A stretch of 7,682 nt of DNA from Bacillota bacterium (GCA_017556895.1 JAFYLX010000004.1:1-7682); one strand, 5' to 3'; counted from the stretch's first letter, positions 1 through 6,903 are shown. Program-made: numbers and translations. The notes: a model not told the origin generated them from the sequence alone.

Positions 1-345
1 AAGATATGCCTTAAGGTGCTTTAGTGTTGTACCTGTATCAACGATGTCCTCGATGATGATTACGTTCTTGCCGTAGATGTCGCCATCGATGTCCTTCTTA
101 ATCTTAACAACACCACTTGAAGTTGTTCCAGAGCCATAGCTTGATGCTGAAATGAAGTCAATTTCAGTATCGTTTGTGATGCTCTTCATGATGTCACCCA
201 TCCAAGTAACTGCACCTCTTAAAGTACAGATTAAGTAAACAGGTTCACCCGGAAAATCCTTTGCAATCTGTTCGCCAATTTCTTTTGCTCTTGCTCTAAT
301 CTGTTCTTCTGTTAATAGAACAGTACCAACTGTATATTCGCTCAT
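1..345 (-). CDS. hpt: Hypoxanthine (guanine) phosphoribosyltransferase, N-terminal 115 codons, cut by window edge
   Basis: Purine salvage enzyme that joins hypoxanthine or guanine to PRPP, giving IMP or GMP; cytoplasmic. I translated this partial frame by hand. It opens MSEYTVGTVLLTEEQI and stays open to base 1. Family landmarks appear in the right order: the LRGA pyrophosphate-binding loop near residues 42–45, the flexible-loop region SSYGSGTTSSG at about 69–79, and the PRPP-binding signature VIIIEDIVDTGTTL at 95–108 with the paired acidic residues E99 and D100. Full-length relatives are about 180 residues, so roughly a third is missing beyond the window. The ATG overlaps the stop of the preceding DUF1232 gene by one base (TAATG) and sits 7 bases after an AGGAGG site, so translation is probably coupled. 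The family assignment is firm. Whether the enzyme prefers hypoxanthine, guanine or xanthine cannot be read from this fragment. Confidence 0.93.
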   Translation of the reverse strand, partial: MSEYTVGTVLLTEEQIRARAKEIGEQIAKDFPGEPVYLICTLRGAVTWMGDIMKSITNDTEIDFISASSYGSGTTSSGVVKIKKDIDGDIYGKNVIIIEDIVDTGTTLKHLKAYL

Positions 346-671
346 TATTCTTCCTCCTGATCTACAGTGAATTCTACGTCTTCTATCATATCTTTTTTAT
401 TGAAATTTTTAGAAATGTCTTGTTCAGATTCCCCTGTCCAGTATTGATCAAGTGTGTCCTTTAGATGCCATAAAATCCAGGCCCATAACACTAAATCATC
501 AAGGAAGCCAAATGGGAATAATATAGGTGGTATCAAGTCTACCGGTAAACATAAATATATTATACCAAGAATTACCAAAAATTTCTTACTTTTTTGAACA
601 TTCTTGTCTTTCATCATTTTGCCGATTGCTTTGATACGACCCGCAAGAAACCTAAGGCTAATATATCGCAT
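345..671 (-). CDS. DUF1232 (YkvA-type) small membrane protein
   Basis: A 108-residue protein of unknown function. The basic N-terminus (residues 1–30) is followed by a hydrophobic stretch and the DUF1232 core: LPVDLIPP at about 42–49, then FGFLDDLVLW at 54–63. The spaced pattern P-x-D-L-I-P … G-F-L-D-D is the family hallmark. Residues 31–70 could form one or two membrane segments or a re-entrant hairpin with the acidic residues D45, D58 and D59 near the interface. The tail after residue 78 is hydrophilic and ends in three glutamates. The start is supported by GGAGG at 677–681, 5 bases upstream of the ATG. Its ATG directly abuts the engB stop (TAAATG), and its own stop overlaps the hpt start, so it is locked between them in the operon. 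No enzymatic motif is visible and I infer no function. Confidence 0.88.
   Translation of the reverse strand: MRYISLRFLAGRIKAIGKMMKDKNVQKSKKFLVILGIIYLCLPVDLIPPILFPFGFLDDLVLWAWILWHLKDTLDQYWTGESEQDISKNFNKKDMIEDVEFTVDQEEE
353..358 (-). promoter_or_regulatory. Ribosome binding site of hpt, embedded in the DUF1232 coding end
   Basis: AGGAGG on the minus strand, 7 bases before the hpt ATG. It is made by the last glutamine and glutamate codons of the upstream DUF1232 gene (…D-Q-E-E-E-stop), so the acidic tail of one protein doubles as the Shine-Dalgarno sequence of the next. It fixes the hpt start at 345. Confidence 0.85.
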
Positions 672-1259
672 TTAGTCCTCCAATAGCGCTTCCATTACAT
701 CTAGAAGCTTATCATGTCCTGATCTCTTTAAGGAAGAGATAGGAATAACTATATCTTCAGGGTTTAACTGAAGTGTTTTTCTAATTACGCTAATGCACTT
801 TTGCATTTCATTACGGGAGACCTTGTCAGCCTTTGTAGCAACTACAATGCCGTCAAATCCGTAATGTCTTAAGTACTCGTACATCTGTACGTCCTGAGCG
901 GATGGAGCGTGTCTAATATCAACAAGCTGGATAACCTTTTTTAGACCCTGTCTCTTCTGGAAATATTCTTCCATCATTGGACCCCAGTCCTTGCTCATTG
1001 ACTTAGAAACTTTTGCATAACCATATCCAGGTAAGTCAACGATTCTAAACTGCTTGTTAACTCTATAGAAGTTAATAGTTCTAGTCTTACCAGGGCTACC
1101 TGATACTCTAGCTAGGCTCTTTCTGTTAGTAAGTAAGTTTAACAAGGAAGACTTACCTACGTTTGAACGACCTGCAAAGGCAATCTCTGGTGTATCATCT
1201 GTTGGATATTGAGAGGCCTTTACTGCTACAGCCTCTAATTCTGCCTCTTTTATTATCAT
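672..1259 (-). CDS. engB: Ribosome biogenesis GTP-binding protein EngB/YsxC
   Basis: A 195-residue TRAFAC-class GTPase, the same length as Bacillus YsxC, which in that family acts in late assembly of the 50S ribosomal subunit. All G motifs are visible: G1 P-loop GRSNVGKSS at 30–38, the G2 region with SGSPGKTRTINFY at 53–65, G3 DLPGYGYA at 75–82, G4 TKAD at 142–145 and G5 SSLK at 175–178. The tyrosine-rich G3 and the S-G-S-P-G-K-T-R segment separate EngB from Era and Der. The ATG lies 10 bases after the lon stop. The only Shine-Dalgarno candidate is AAGG, sharing bases with the lon TAA stop, 8 bases upstream; this is weak and suggests dependence on lon translation. lon–engB adjacency is a long-standing Firmicutes arrangement. 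No missing residues or frameshift were noted. Confidence 0.97.
   Translation of the reverse strand: MIIKEAELEAVAVKASQYPTDDTPEIAFAGRSNVGKSSLLNLLTNRKSLARVSGSPGKTRTINFYRVNKQFRIVDLPGYGYAKVSKSMSKDWGPMMEEYFQKRQGLKKVIQLVDIRHAPSAQDVQMYEYLRHYGFDGIVVATKADKVSRNEMQKCISVIRKTLQLNPEDIVIPISSLKRSGHDKLLDVMEALLED
677..681 (-). promoter_or_regulatory. Ribosome binding site of the DUF1232 gene
   Basis: GGAGG on the minus strand lies within the last codons of engB, 5 bases before the DUF1232 ATG. It supports the start at 671 and translational coupling with engB, whose stop codon immediately precedes that ATG. Confidence 0.75.
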
Positions 1260-1269
1260 ACTACAAACC

Positions 1270-3579
1270 TTATCTTTCTTCTAGTGCATATTTTAATGCT
1301 TCCTGAGCTTTTTCCAAAAGAATGAATTTTAGCTGCTTCTTAACTGACTGCGGAATGTCATCAATGTCGGCTTTGTTGTCCGCAGGAAGAAGGATAGTTC
1401 TAATTCCTGCTCTATGAGCCGCTAGTACCTTTTCCTTAATTCCACCTACAGGAAGAACTCTGCCTCTAAGTGTAATTTCGCCGGTCATTGCTACATCCTT
1501 TCTAACAGGGATACCTGTTAGAGTTGACATAACAGAAGTAAACATAGTCACACCTGCAGACGGACCGTCCTTTGGCACTGCTCCTTCCGGAACATGTACA
1601 TGCAGGTCGTATTTCTTATGGAAATCTTCTTCAATATTGTATTCTTTTGCAATAGAACGAATATATGTAATAGCCGTCTTTGCGGATTCCTGCATAACAT
1701 CGCCAAGTTGACCTGTAAGTTCAATCTTGCCTGTGCCTGGAACCAATGCTGTTTCGATGAACAGAGTATCACCGCCAACCTGAGTCCAAGCCATACCTGT
1801 TGATACGCCAACTTCACACTCGTCCTTGATTAAATCGAATCTATATCTGCGCTTTCCTAAATATCCTTCTAAGGATGCAGGTGTAAGTCTGTAGCTCTGA
1901 GCCTTCTTTGCCACAATCTTTCTAGCAACCTTACGGCATAGGCTTCCGATTTCTCTTTCAAGGTTTCTAACTCCGGATTCTCTAGTGTAGTAGTTGATTA
2001 AGTCTCTAATAGCCTTTTCGCTGATTGCGAAATTCTTCTTCTTTAGGCCATGAGCCTTCATCTGCTTAGGAACTAGATATCTCTGAGCAATCTTAACCTT
2101 CTCTTCTTCAGTATAACCGGAAACTTCGATAACTTCCATTCTGTCAAGAAGTGGTCTTGGAATTGTTTCAGTGCTGTTGGCAGTAGTGATGAACATAACC
2201 TTTGATAAGTCAAACGGAATTTCAAGGAAGTGATCAGTGAATTCCTTGTTCTGTTCTGGGTCTAAAACTTCTAATAGTGCTGAAGCCGGGTCCCCCTTAA
2301 AATCGGAACCGATTTTGTCCACTTCGTCGAATAAGAACAGCGGATTATCGCTTCCGGCGTCTTTGATAGCGCTGATGATTCTGCCCGGAATAGCCCCGAT
2401 GTAAGTTCTTCTGTGACCTCTAATTTCTGCCTCATCACGCACGCCACCAAGAGACATTCTAACGAAGTCTCTGCCTGTAGCTCTCGCAATGGATCTTGCA
2501 ATAGAAGTCTTACCAACCCCTGGAGGGCCAACTAAACAAATGATAGGACCCTTCAATGACTTGGAAAGGTGAACAACCGCTAGGTATTCTAAGATTCTTT
2601 CCTTAACCTTGTCCATACCGTAATGGTCTTCTTCCAAAATCTTTTCTGCCTTTCTAATGTCGGAATTTGTCTTTGCTGACTTGTTCCAAGGCAGTGAAAC
2701 GATAGTTTCAACATAATTTCTGATAACGCCGCTTTCAGCAGATGACGGCATCATCTTAGTGAATTTATTGATTTCCTTAAGGACTTTTTCCTCAACCTTT
2801 GGGTCAAGTTTAAGTGCCTTAAGCTTATCTTCCCATTCTTTTGCCTCAGTTATAGCGTCTTCGCCATAACCTAGTTCGTTCTGGATTACCTTCATCTGTT
2901 CACGAAGGTAATATTCTTTCTGGTTCTGCTTAACGTTTTCCTGAACCTGTTCTGATAGCTGCTTTTCTAGACGAAGAATCTGATTTTCCTCGAAAATGAT
3001 TCTGTTTAGGATTGTTAATCTTTCCTTAACGTCTAAAGCTTCTAAAATTTCCTGCTTCTTTTCGATTTCTACATCTAACTGGATTGCGATAGTGTCTGCA
3101 ATCATATCCGCATCGTCCATGATTACGGAAAGGTCATACATGTCTGTCTTGATGGCAGGATTTAGTTTAGCGTATTCGTCGAAAGTGTTTAGAACTACTC
3201 TTAACATAGCCTGTGTTTCTACTTCGTCCGCGTCTGCTGGAATAGTTTCTAACATTTCTAAGTCAACAGCGATAAATGGGTCTTCGGAAACAACTTCCTT
3301 AATAGCTGCTCTATGTAAGCCTTCTACTAAAACCCTAACGGTATCTCCCTGAATCTTAAGCATCTGCTTAATCTTCACAACGGTACCTACTCTATAGTAA
3401 TCATCCTCTGTAGGAATGAGTATATTCTCGTCTTTCTGGGAGGCTACAAAGAGTAATTTATCACTCGCCATGGCTTTTTCTAAAGCCTTGATTGATTTCT
3501 CTCTGCCTACATCAAAGTGCAGAACTGTATTTGGAAAAACAAGCAGTCCTCTTAAAGGAATGCATGGCATTGCATTCAT
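1270..3579 (-). CDS. lon: ATP-dependent protease LonA
   Basis: Cytoplasmic AAA+ serine protease that unfolds and degrades damaged and short-lived regulatory proteins as a hexamer. The 769-residue product (starting MNAMPCIPLRG) has the LonA layout: an N-terminal substrate domain (about 5–200, beginning with the conserved PLRGLLVFP), a coiled-coil helical stretch rich in Q, E and K (about 195–250), then the AAA+ module with Walker A GPPGVGKT at 351–358 and Walker B FLFDEVDK at 415–422. The C-terminal protease domain has catalytic Ser674 in PKDGPSAG and Lys715 in GGIKEKVLAAHRAG. Length is close to Bacillus LonA (774). An in-frame ATG at 3597 would add six residues, but the GGGGG ribosome site lies inside that extension, 7 bases before the ATG at 3579, which I prefer. 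The gene follows clpX after 53 bases containing a terminator-like hairpin. No membrane segments are present, so this is LonA, not LonB. Confidence 0.97.
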   Translation of the reverse strand: MNAMPCIPLRGLLVFPNTVLHFDVGREKSIKALEKAMASDKLLFVASQKDENILIPTEDDYYRVGTVVKIKQMLKIQGDTVRVLVEGLHRAAIKEVVSEDPFIAVDLEMLETIPADADEVETQAMLRVVLNTFDEYAKLNPAIKTDMYDLSVIMDDADMIADTIAIQLDVEIEKKQEILEALDVKERLTILNRIIFEENQILRLEKQLSEQVQENVKQNQKEYYLREQMKVIQNELGYGEDAITEAKEWEDKLKALKLDPKVEEKVLKEINKFTKMMPSSAESGVIRNYVETIVSLPWNKSAKTNSDIRKAEKILEEDHYGMDKVKERILEYLAVVHLSKSLKGPIICLVGPPGVGKTSIARSIARATGRDFVRMSLGGVRDEAEIRGHRRTYIGAIPGRIISAIKDAGSDNPLFLFDEVDKIGSDFKGDPASALLEVLDPEQNKEFTDHFLEIPFDLSKVMFITTANSTETIPRPLLDRMEVIEVSGYTEEEKVKIAQRYLVPKQMKAHGLKKKNFAISEKAIRDLINYYTRESGVRNLEREIGSLCRKVARKIVAKKAQSYRLTPASLEGYLGKRRYRFDLIKDECEVGVSTGMAWTQVGGDTLFIETALVPGTGKIELTGQLGDVMQESAKTAITYIRSIAKEYNIEEDFHKKYDLHVHVPEGAVPKDGPSAGVTMFTSVMSTLTGIPVRKDVAMTGEITLRGRVLPVGGIKEKVLAAHRAGIRTILLPADNKADIDDIPQSVKKQLKFILLEKAQEALKYALEER

Positions 3580-3586
3580 GGTGCGT

Positions 3587-3591
3587 CCCCC
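3587..3591 (-). promoter_or_regulatory. Ribosome binding site that decides the lon start
   Basis: GGGGG (in context AAAGGGGGACG) on the minus strand, 7 bases before the ATG at 3579. It lies within the codons of the longer reading starting at 3597, which itself has no purine-rich site upstream. This argues for the shorter protein. Confidence 0.75.
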
Positions 3592-3602
3592 TTTCATTTT
3601 TC

Positions 3603-3634
3603 TTAAAAAACAAGGCGACCGACGTCGCCTTGTT
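3603..3634 (-). terminator. Terminator-like hairpin between clpX and lon
   Basis: On the minus strand an 11-bp perfect stem (arms 3624–3634 and 3609–3619, core GGCGAC/GTCGCC) with a 4-base GTCG loop is followed directly by a T run reaching 3605. This is the layout of an intrinsic terminator for minus-strand transcription. The 5' arm starts within the clpX TAA stop codon (3635–3633). The lon start is only 30 bases beyond the stem, so complete termination would silence lon unless a promoter lies inside clpX; partial read-through is more likely. The plus strand lacks a T run after the stem, so it should not terminate in the other direction. Confidence 0.8.
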
Positions 3635-4916
3635 ATGAAGCGTTTGCTTCTTGATCTTTTAATTCTTCGCCGGAAGATAATACAAGAGTTGGTCTTGTAT
3701 GGTTTTCGATTGTATCTTTAGTAACAATGCACTTAACTACGTCGTCTCTTGAAGGAATGTCATACATAATGTCTGTCATTACTCCTTCTAAAATACCTCT
3801 TAAACCTCTAGCTCCCGTCTTTCTTTCGATAGCCTGTTTTGCTACGGATTTAATAGCTTCGTCGTCCATTTCAAGCTCAACGCCGTCCATGGAAAGAAGC
3901 TTCTTATACTGTTTTAGAAGTGCGTTCTTAGGCTCCTTGATGATTCTCACTAGAGCTTCTTCTGAAAGTTCTTCTAGAGTCACAATTACAGGAAGTCTAC
4001 CGATAAACTCAGGAATTAAGCCAAACTTTAGAAGGTCTTCAGACTGTACCTTTGTAAGTAACTGGCCTGCATCTTCCTTCTGAACTTTGATTTCTGAGTT
4101 GAAACCGATAACCTTGTCACCCATTCTACGCTGGATAATCTTGTTAAGACCATCGAATGCGCCGCCACAAATGAATAGTACATTTGTAGTGTCGAACTGG
4201 ATGAATTCCTGATGTGGATGCTTACGTCCGCCTTGAGGTGGAACGTTAGCAACAGTACCTTCTAAAATCTTTAGAAGCGCCTGCTGAACACCTTCTCCAC
4301 TTACGTCTCTTGTAATTGAAGGATTGTCAGACTTTCTGGAAATCTTATCAATTTCGTCAACGTATATGATACCCTTCTGGGCCTTTTCTACATCGTAGTC
4401 AGCTGCCTGTAGAAGCTTTAATAGAATGTTCTCTACGTCTTCTCCTACGTAACCTGCTTCAGTCAAAGCAGTGGCATCTGCAATAGCAAAAGGTACATCT
4501 AAAATCTTCGCTAAAGTCTGTGCAAGAAGAGTCTTACCAGAACCTGTAGGGCCGATCATGACAATGTTGCTCTTCTGAAGTTCAACATCGTCGTTTTCAT
4601 CTACCTTCTGTCCATTGATTCTCTTGTAATGGTTATATACAGCTACCGCTAATGCTTTTTTTGCTCTGTCCTGCTCGATTACATAGTCTGACAGGATTTC
4701 AGAAATTTCTCTCGGCTTTGGAAGCTTATATCCTTCTTTGTTGCCAGCTATAGGCTGACCTTCGGCATCAGCACCTTCTTTAAGAATGTCCTGACATATT
4801 GCGATGCACTCATCACAGATATAAACATCTGGGCCTGCTACCAGGCGTGCTACCTGGCTCTGAGGTTTTCCGCAAAAAGAACATCTAAGCTGTCTGTTCT
4901 CATCATATTTGCTCAT
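3633..4916 (-). CDS. clpX: ClpX, ATP-dependent unfoldase subunit of the ClpXP protease
   Basis: Hexameric AAA+ unfoldase that recognises tagged substrates and threads them into ClpP. At 427 residues it is near the usual 420–424. The N-terminal zinc-binding domain has four cysteines, C12, C15, C34 and C37. The AAA+ core shows Walker A GPTGSGKT at 122–129, pore-1 loop GYVG at 155–158, Walker B IIYVDE at 183–188, the RKH substrate loop at 231–233, the ClpP-docking tripeptide IGF at 270–272, the arginine finger in FIGRLP (R307) and sensor 2 GARGLR at 368–373. Presence of the IGF loop, with clpP directly upstream, indicates a working ClpXP pair. The start MSKYDENRQ matches the family, although its ribosome site is unusually distant (13 bases). 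The TAA stop forms the base of the hairpin before lon. Confidence 0.98.
   Translation of the reverse strand: MSKYDENRQLRCSFCGKPQSQVARLVAGPDVYICDECIAICQDILKEGADAEGQPIAGNKEGYKLPKPREISEILSDYVIEQDRAKKALAVAVYNHYKRINGQKVDENDDVELQKSNIVMIGPTGSGKTLLAQTLAKILDVPFAIADATALTEAGYVGEDVENILLKLLQAADYDVEKAQKGIIYVDEIDKISRKSDNPSITRDVSGEGVQQALLKILEGTVANVPPQGGRKHPHQEFIQFDTTNVLFICGGAFDGLNKIIQRRMGDKVIGFNSEIKVQKEDAGQLLTKVQSEDLLKFGLIPEFIGRLPVIVTLEELSEEALVRIIKEPKNALLKQYKKLLSMDGVELEMDDEAIKSVAKQAIERKTGARGLRGILEGVMTDIMYDIPSRDDVVKCIVTKDTIENHTRPTLVLSSGEELKDQEANAS
3680..3700. repeat. Short inverted repeat in the 3' end of clpX
   Basis: A perfect 8-bp inverted repeat (ATACAAGA / TCTTGTAT) separated by 5 bases, within codons for the ClpX C-terminal tail and about 50 bases upstream of the clpX–lon hairpin. 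It could be an operator-like site, but one 8-bp repeat of this kind is expected by chance in a window this size, and there is no convincing −35/−10 pair beside it. Confidence 0.3.
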
Positions 4917-4929
4917 GTTTAAAAAGCGT

Positions 4930-4935
4930 CCCCCT
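4930..4935 (-). promoter_or_regulatory. Ribosome binding site of clpX, overlapping the clpP stop
   Basis: AGGGGG on the minus strand; its first two bases belong to the clpP TAG stop. It lies 13 bases before the clpX ATG, longer than the usual 5–9. There is no closer purine-rich site, and the family-conserved N-terminus argues against another start. Confidence 0.6.
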
Positions 4936-5515
4936 ATCTAGATGTGATAACTCTGTCGATTAGACCGTATTTGCATGCTTCCTCAGCACTCATAAAGTTA
5001 TCTCTATCTGTATCTCTTGCAACTGTTTCATAATCCTGACCGGAGTTTTCGGCCATGATTCTGTTCAGTTTTTCTTTAGTCTTTAGTATCCAGTCAGCAT
5101 GGATTTTGATATCGGATGCCTGACCTCTTACTCCGCCTAAAGGCTGATGAATCATAATTTCTGCGTTTGGTAGAGCCATTCTCTTGCCCTTCGCTCCTGA
5201 GGAAAGAAGGAACGCCCCCATACTTGCTGCCATACCTACGCAAATAGTTGATACATCTGGCTTAATATACTGCATAGTGTCGTAGATTGCCATACCTGCT
5301 GTAACAGAGCCACCAGGGCTGTTGATATAGATGCAGATGTCCTTATCTGGGTCTTCTGCTTCTAAGAACAGTAGCTGCGCAACTACTACGCTTGCAACAT
5401 GGTCATTGATTTCTTCGCCAAGGAAAATGATTCTGTCCTTTAACAATCTGGAATAGATGTCATAAGATCTTTCTCCTCTTGAAGTCTGTTCAATTACATA
5501 AGGTACTAAAGCCAT
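4934..5515 (-). CDS. clpP: ClpP, ATP-dependent Clp protease proteolytic subunit
   Basis: Serine peptidase that forms the double-heptamer chamber into which ClpX (and other Clp ATPases) feed unfolded proteins; cytoplasmic. The 193-residue product carries the full catalytic triad at canonical numbering: Ser98 in GMAASMGAF, His123 in MIHQPLGG and Asp172 in TDRDNFMS. The oxyanion segment INSPGGSV is at 64–71. The N-terminus [24 protein letters not shown] matches the family, where a short propeptide may be removed. The start is supported by AAAGGGG at 5524–5530, 8 bases upstream of the ATG. It sits 24 bases after tig and 17 bases before clpX, as in many Clostridia and proteobacteria (Bacillus keeps clpP elsewhere). 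No sequence anomaly was noted. Confidence 0.98.
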   Translation of the reverse strand: MALVPYVIEQTSRGERSYDIYSRLLKDRIIFLGEEINDHVASVVVAQLLFLEAEDPDKDICIYINSPGGSVTAGMAIYDTMQYIKPDVSTICVGMAASMGAFLLSSGAKGKRMALPNAEIMIHQPLGGVRGQASDIKIHADWILKTKEKLNRIMAENSGQDYETVARDTDRDNFMSAEEACKYGLIDRVITSR

Positions 5516-5523
5516 ATTGTTTA

Positions 5524-5530
5524 CCCCTTT
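5524..5530 (-). promoter_or_regulatory. Ribosome binding site of clpP
   Basis: AAAGGGG on the minus strand in the 24-base tig–clpP gap, 8 bases before the clpP ATG at 5515. No promoter fits in this gap, so clpP is presumably read from the tig promoter. Confidence 0.7.
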
Positions 5531-5539
5531 CTTAATAGC

Positions 5540-6823
5540 TTATTTTACGTTTGCGTTGTCGAAGATGAACTGGATCGCCTTCTTAACCTGAATGTCCTTC
5601 TTGAACATAGCTAAGTTTTCAGCACCAAGCATTGTCTTGATTTCTTCAACGCTTGTGTTGTACTGCATGGACATCATCTTTAATTCTTCTTCTAATTCTT
5701 CTTCGGAAACTTCGATCTTTTCAGCTTCTACGATTCCCATTAAGATTAGTCTAGTCTTAACCTGTCTTTCAGCGTCAGGTCTTAATTCAGCCTTGAATTC
5801 AGTGATGTTCTTGCCGATGAATTCTAAGTACTTGTCTACGGACATGCCCTGGTAACGAAGCTGGTTGTTTAATTCGTGAATCATTCTTTCAACTTCGTCT
5901 TCAACCATAACTGCTGGAACTTCGATTTCGTTAGCTTCTACAACCTTTTCTAGAGCCTTATCCTGCATCTGAGTTTCAGCACCAGCTGCAGCATACTTTT
6001 CTAGTTTTTCTCTAGTTGCAGCTTTTAATTCATCTAAAGTATCAAATTCGCTTACATCCTTTGCGAATTCGTCATCTAATTCTGGAAGGATTTCTTCCTT
6101 GATTTCGTGTACTAGGCAGTGGAATACTGCTTCCTTACCAGCTAAGTCTTCTGCATGGTATTCTTCTGGGAAAGTAACAACTACGTCTCTCTTTTCGCCA
6201 GGAGTTGCGCCTACTAACTGTTCTTCGAATCCAGGGATGAACATACCGGAACCAAGTCTTAATTCCTGTCTTTCAGCTGTGCCGCCTTCGAACTGTTCTT
6301 CGCCAACGAAACCAGCGTAGTCGAATAATACTGTGTCGCCTTCCTTAGCTTCTCTTTCAACAAGAACTACTCTTGCGTTTCTCTTCTGAAGCTGCTCGAT
6401 ATCTCTATCAACGTCTGCTTCAGCTACTTCGTTAACGATCTTTTCGATTTCAACGCCCTTGTAATCCTTAACTTCTACTACTGGGTAGCAAGCAACTGTG
6501 ATTGTAGCTGTGAAACCTTCGCCCTTCTTGATTTCTGTGAATTCAGCAGCTGGGCTGTCGATAACTTCTAATTCTAATTCCATTAGAGCCTTGATGTAGT
6601 TTTCTCTGAATAATTCGTCGATTGCTTCTTCGAAGAAGATACCTTCGCCAAACTTCTTTTCGATGATGCTTCTTGGAGCTTTGCCCTTTCTGAAACCATC
6701 AACTACGAACTTACCCTTGTTAGCGTTGTAAGCCTTTACCTGTGCTGCTTCAAACTCTTCAGCAGTAAATTCCATTGTAAACTTAACATCGTTCTTTTCT
6801 CTTGAAATAAATGTTGCCTTCAT
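5540..6823 (-). CDS. tig: Trigger factor, ribosome-associated chaperone and prolyl isomerase
   Basis: First chaperone to meet nascent chains at the ribosomal tunnel exit, with a peptidyl-prolyl isomerase domain. The 427-residue protein matches the usual length (424–432). The N-terminal ribosome-binding domain (1 to about 115) has the signature GFRKGKAP at 43–50. The FKBP-type isomerase domain spans about 160–245, with VLFDYAGFVG, the LGSGMFIPGFE active-site segment at 190–200 and VTFPEEYHAEDLAGK. The helical C-terminal substrate cradle runs from about 250 to the end and is rich in E and K. The start is supported by AGGAGG at 6836–6841, 12 bases upstream, and no other in-frame Met is near. It is first in the protease operon and has a strong-looking promoter. 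All three domains are intact. Confidence 0.98.
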   Translation of the reverse strand: MKATFISREKNDVKFTMEFTAEEFEAAQVKAYNANKGKFVVDGFRKGKAPRSIIEKKFGEGIFFEEAIDELFRENYIKALMELELEVIDSPAAEFTEIKKGEGFTATITVACYPVVEVKDYKGVEIEKIVNEVAEADVDRDIEQLQKRNARVVLVEREAKEGDTVLFDYAGFVGEEQFEGGTAERQELRLGSGMFIPGFEEQLVGATPGEKRDVVVTFPEEYHAEDLAGKEAVFHCLVHEIKEEILPELDDEFAKDVSEFDTLDELKAATREKLEKYAAAGAETQMQDKALEKVVEANEIEVPAVMVEDEVERMIHELNNQLRYQGMSVDKYLEFIGKNITEFKAELRPDAERQVKTRLILMGIVEAEKIEVSEEELEEELKMMSMQYNTSVEEIKTMLGAENLAMFKKDIQVKKAIQFIFDNANVK

Positions 6824-6835
6824 TTTTTAATCTAT

Positions 6836-6841
6836 CCTCCT
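6836..6841 (-). promoter_or_regulatory. Ribosome binding site of tig
   Basis: AGGAGG on the minus strand, 12 bases before the tig ATG with an A-rich spacer. The full consensus fits a highly translated gene; the spacing is slightly long. Confidence 0.75.
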
Positions 6842-6874
6842 AAAATTCCTTTTATTAACAGACAATTGCAGTAT

Positions 6875-6903
6875 ATTATAACTCTTTTTACCCTTAAAGT
6901 AAA
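6875..6903 (-). promoter_or_regulatory. SigA/sigma-70 type promoter of the tig–clpP–clpX operon
   Basis: On the minus strand a −35 box TTTACT (6898–6903, four of six consensus bases) and a perfect −10 box TATAAT (6875–6880) are separated by exactly 17 bases (6881–6897). Predicted transcription start is near 6867–6868, giving a leader of about 45 bases before the tig ATG. The upstream DNA to 6955 is A/T-rich and could act as an UP element. No CIRCE inverted repeat and no CtsR heptad tandem are visible around it. Confidence 0.8.

Noticed and set aside
1548..1817. Open frames overlapping lon on both strands (also 1594–1803, 2271–2531, 2996–3352)
   Set aside because: They lie wholly inside the lon coding sequence in other frames, have no ribosome binding site, and their products look low-complexity without recognisable domains.
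3633..3650. ClpX C-terminus ending in EANAS, vaguely like a degradation tag
   Set aside because: It lacks the terminal LAA-type residues recognised in ssrA tags, and ClpX C-terminal tails are variable.
3416..3721. Plus-strand open frame spanning the lon start, the clpX–lon gap and the clpX end
   Set aside because: It runs antisense through two firmly identified genes and the hairpin, with no promoter, ribosome site or recognisable domain.
3727..4252. Open frames antisense to or out of frame with clpX (3727–4083 plus, 4028–4252 minus)
   Set aside because: They are shadows of the clpX coding sequence; its conserved motifs are all in the 3633–4916 frame.
5592..6320. Plus-strand open frames inside tig (5592–5855 and 6099–6320)
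   Set aside because: They are antisense shadows; the serine-rich products reflect the complement of glutamate- and glycine-rich tig codons.
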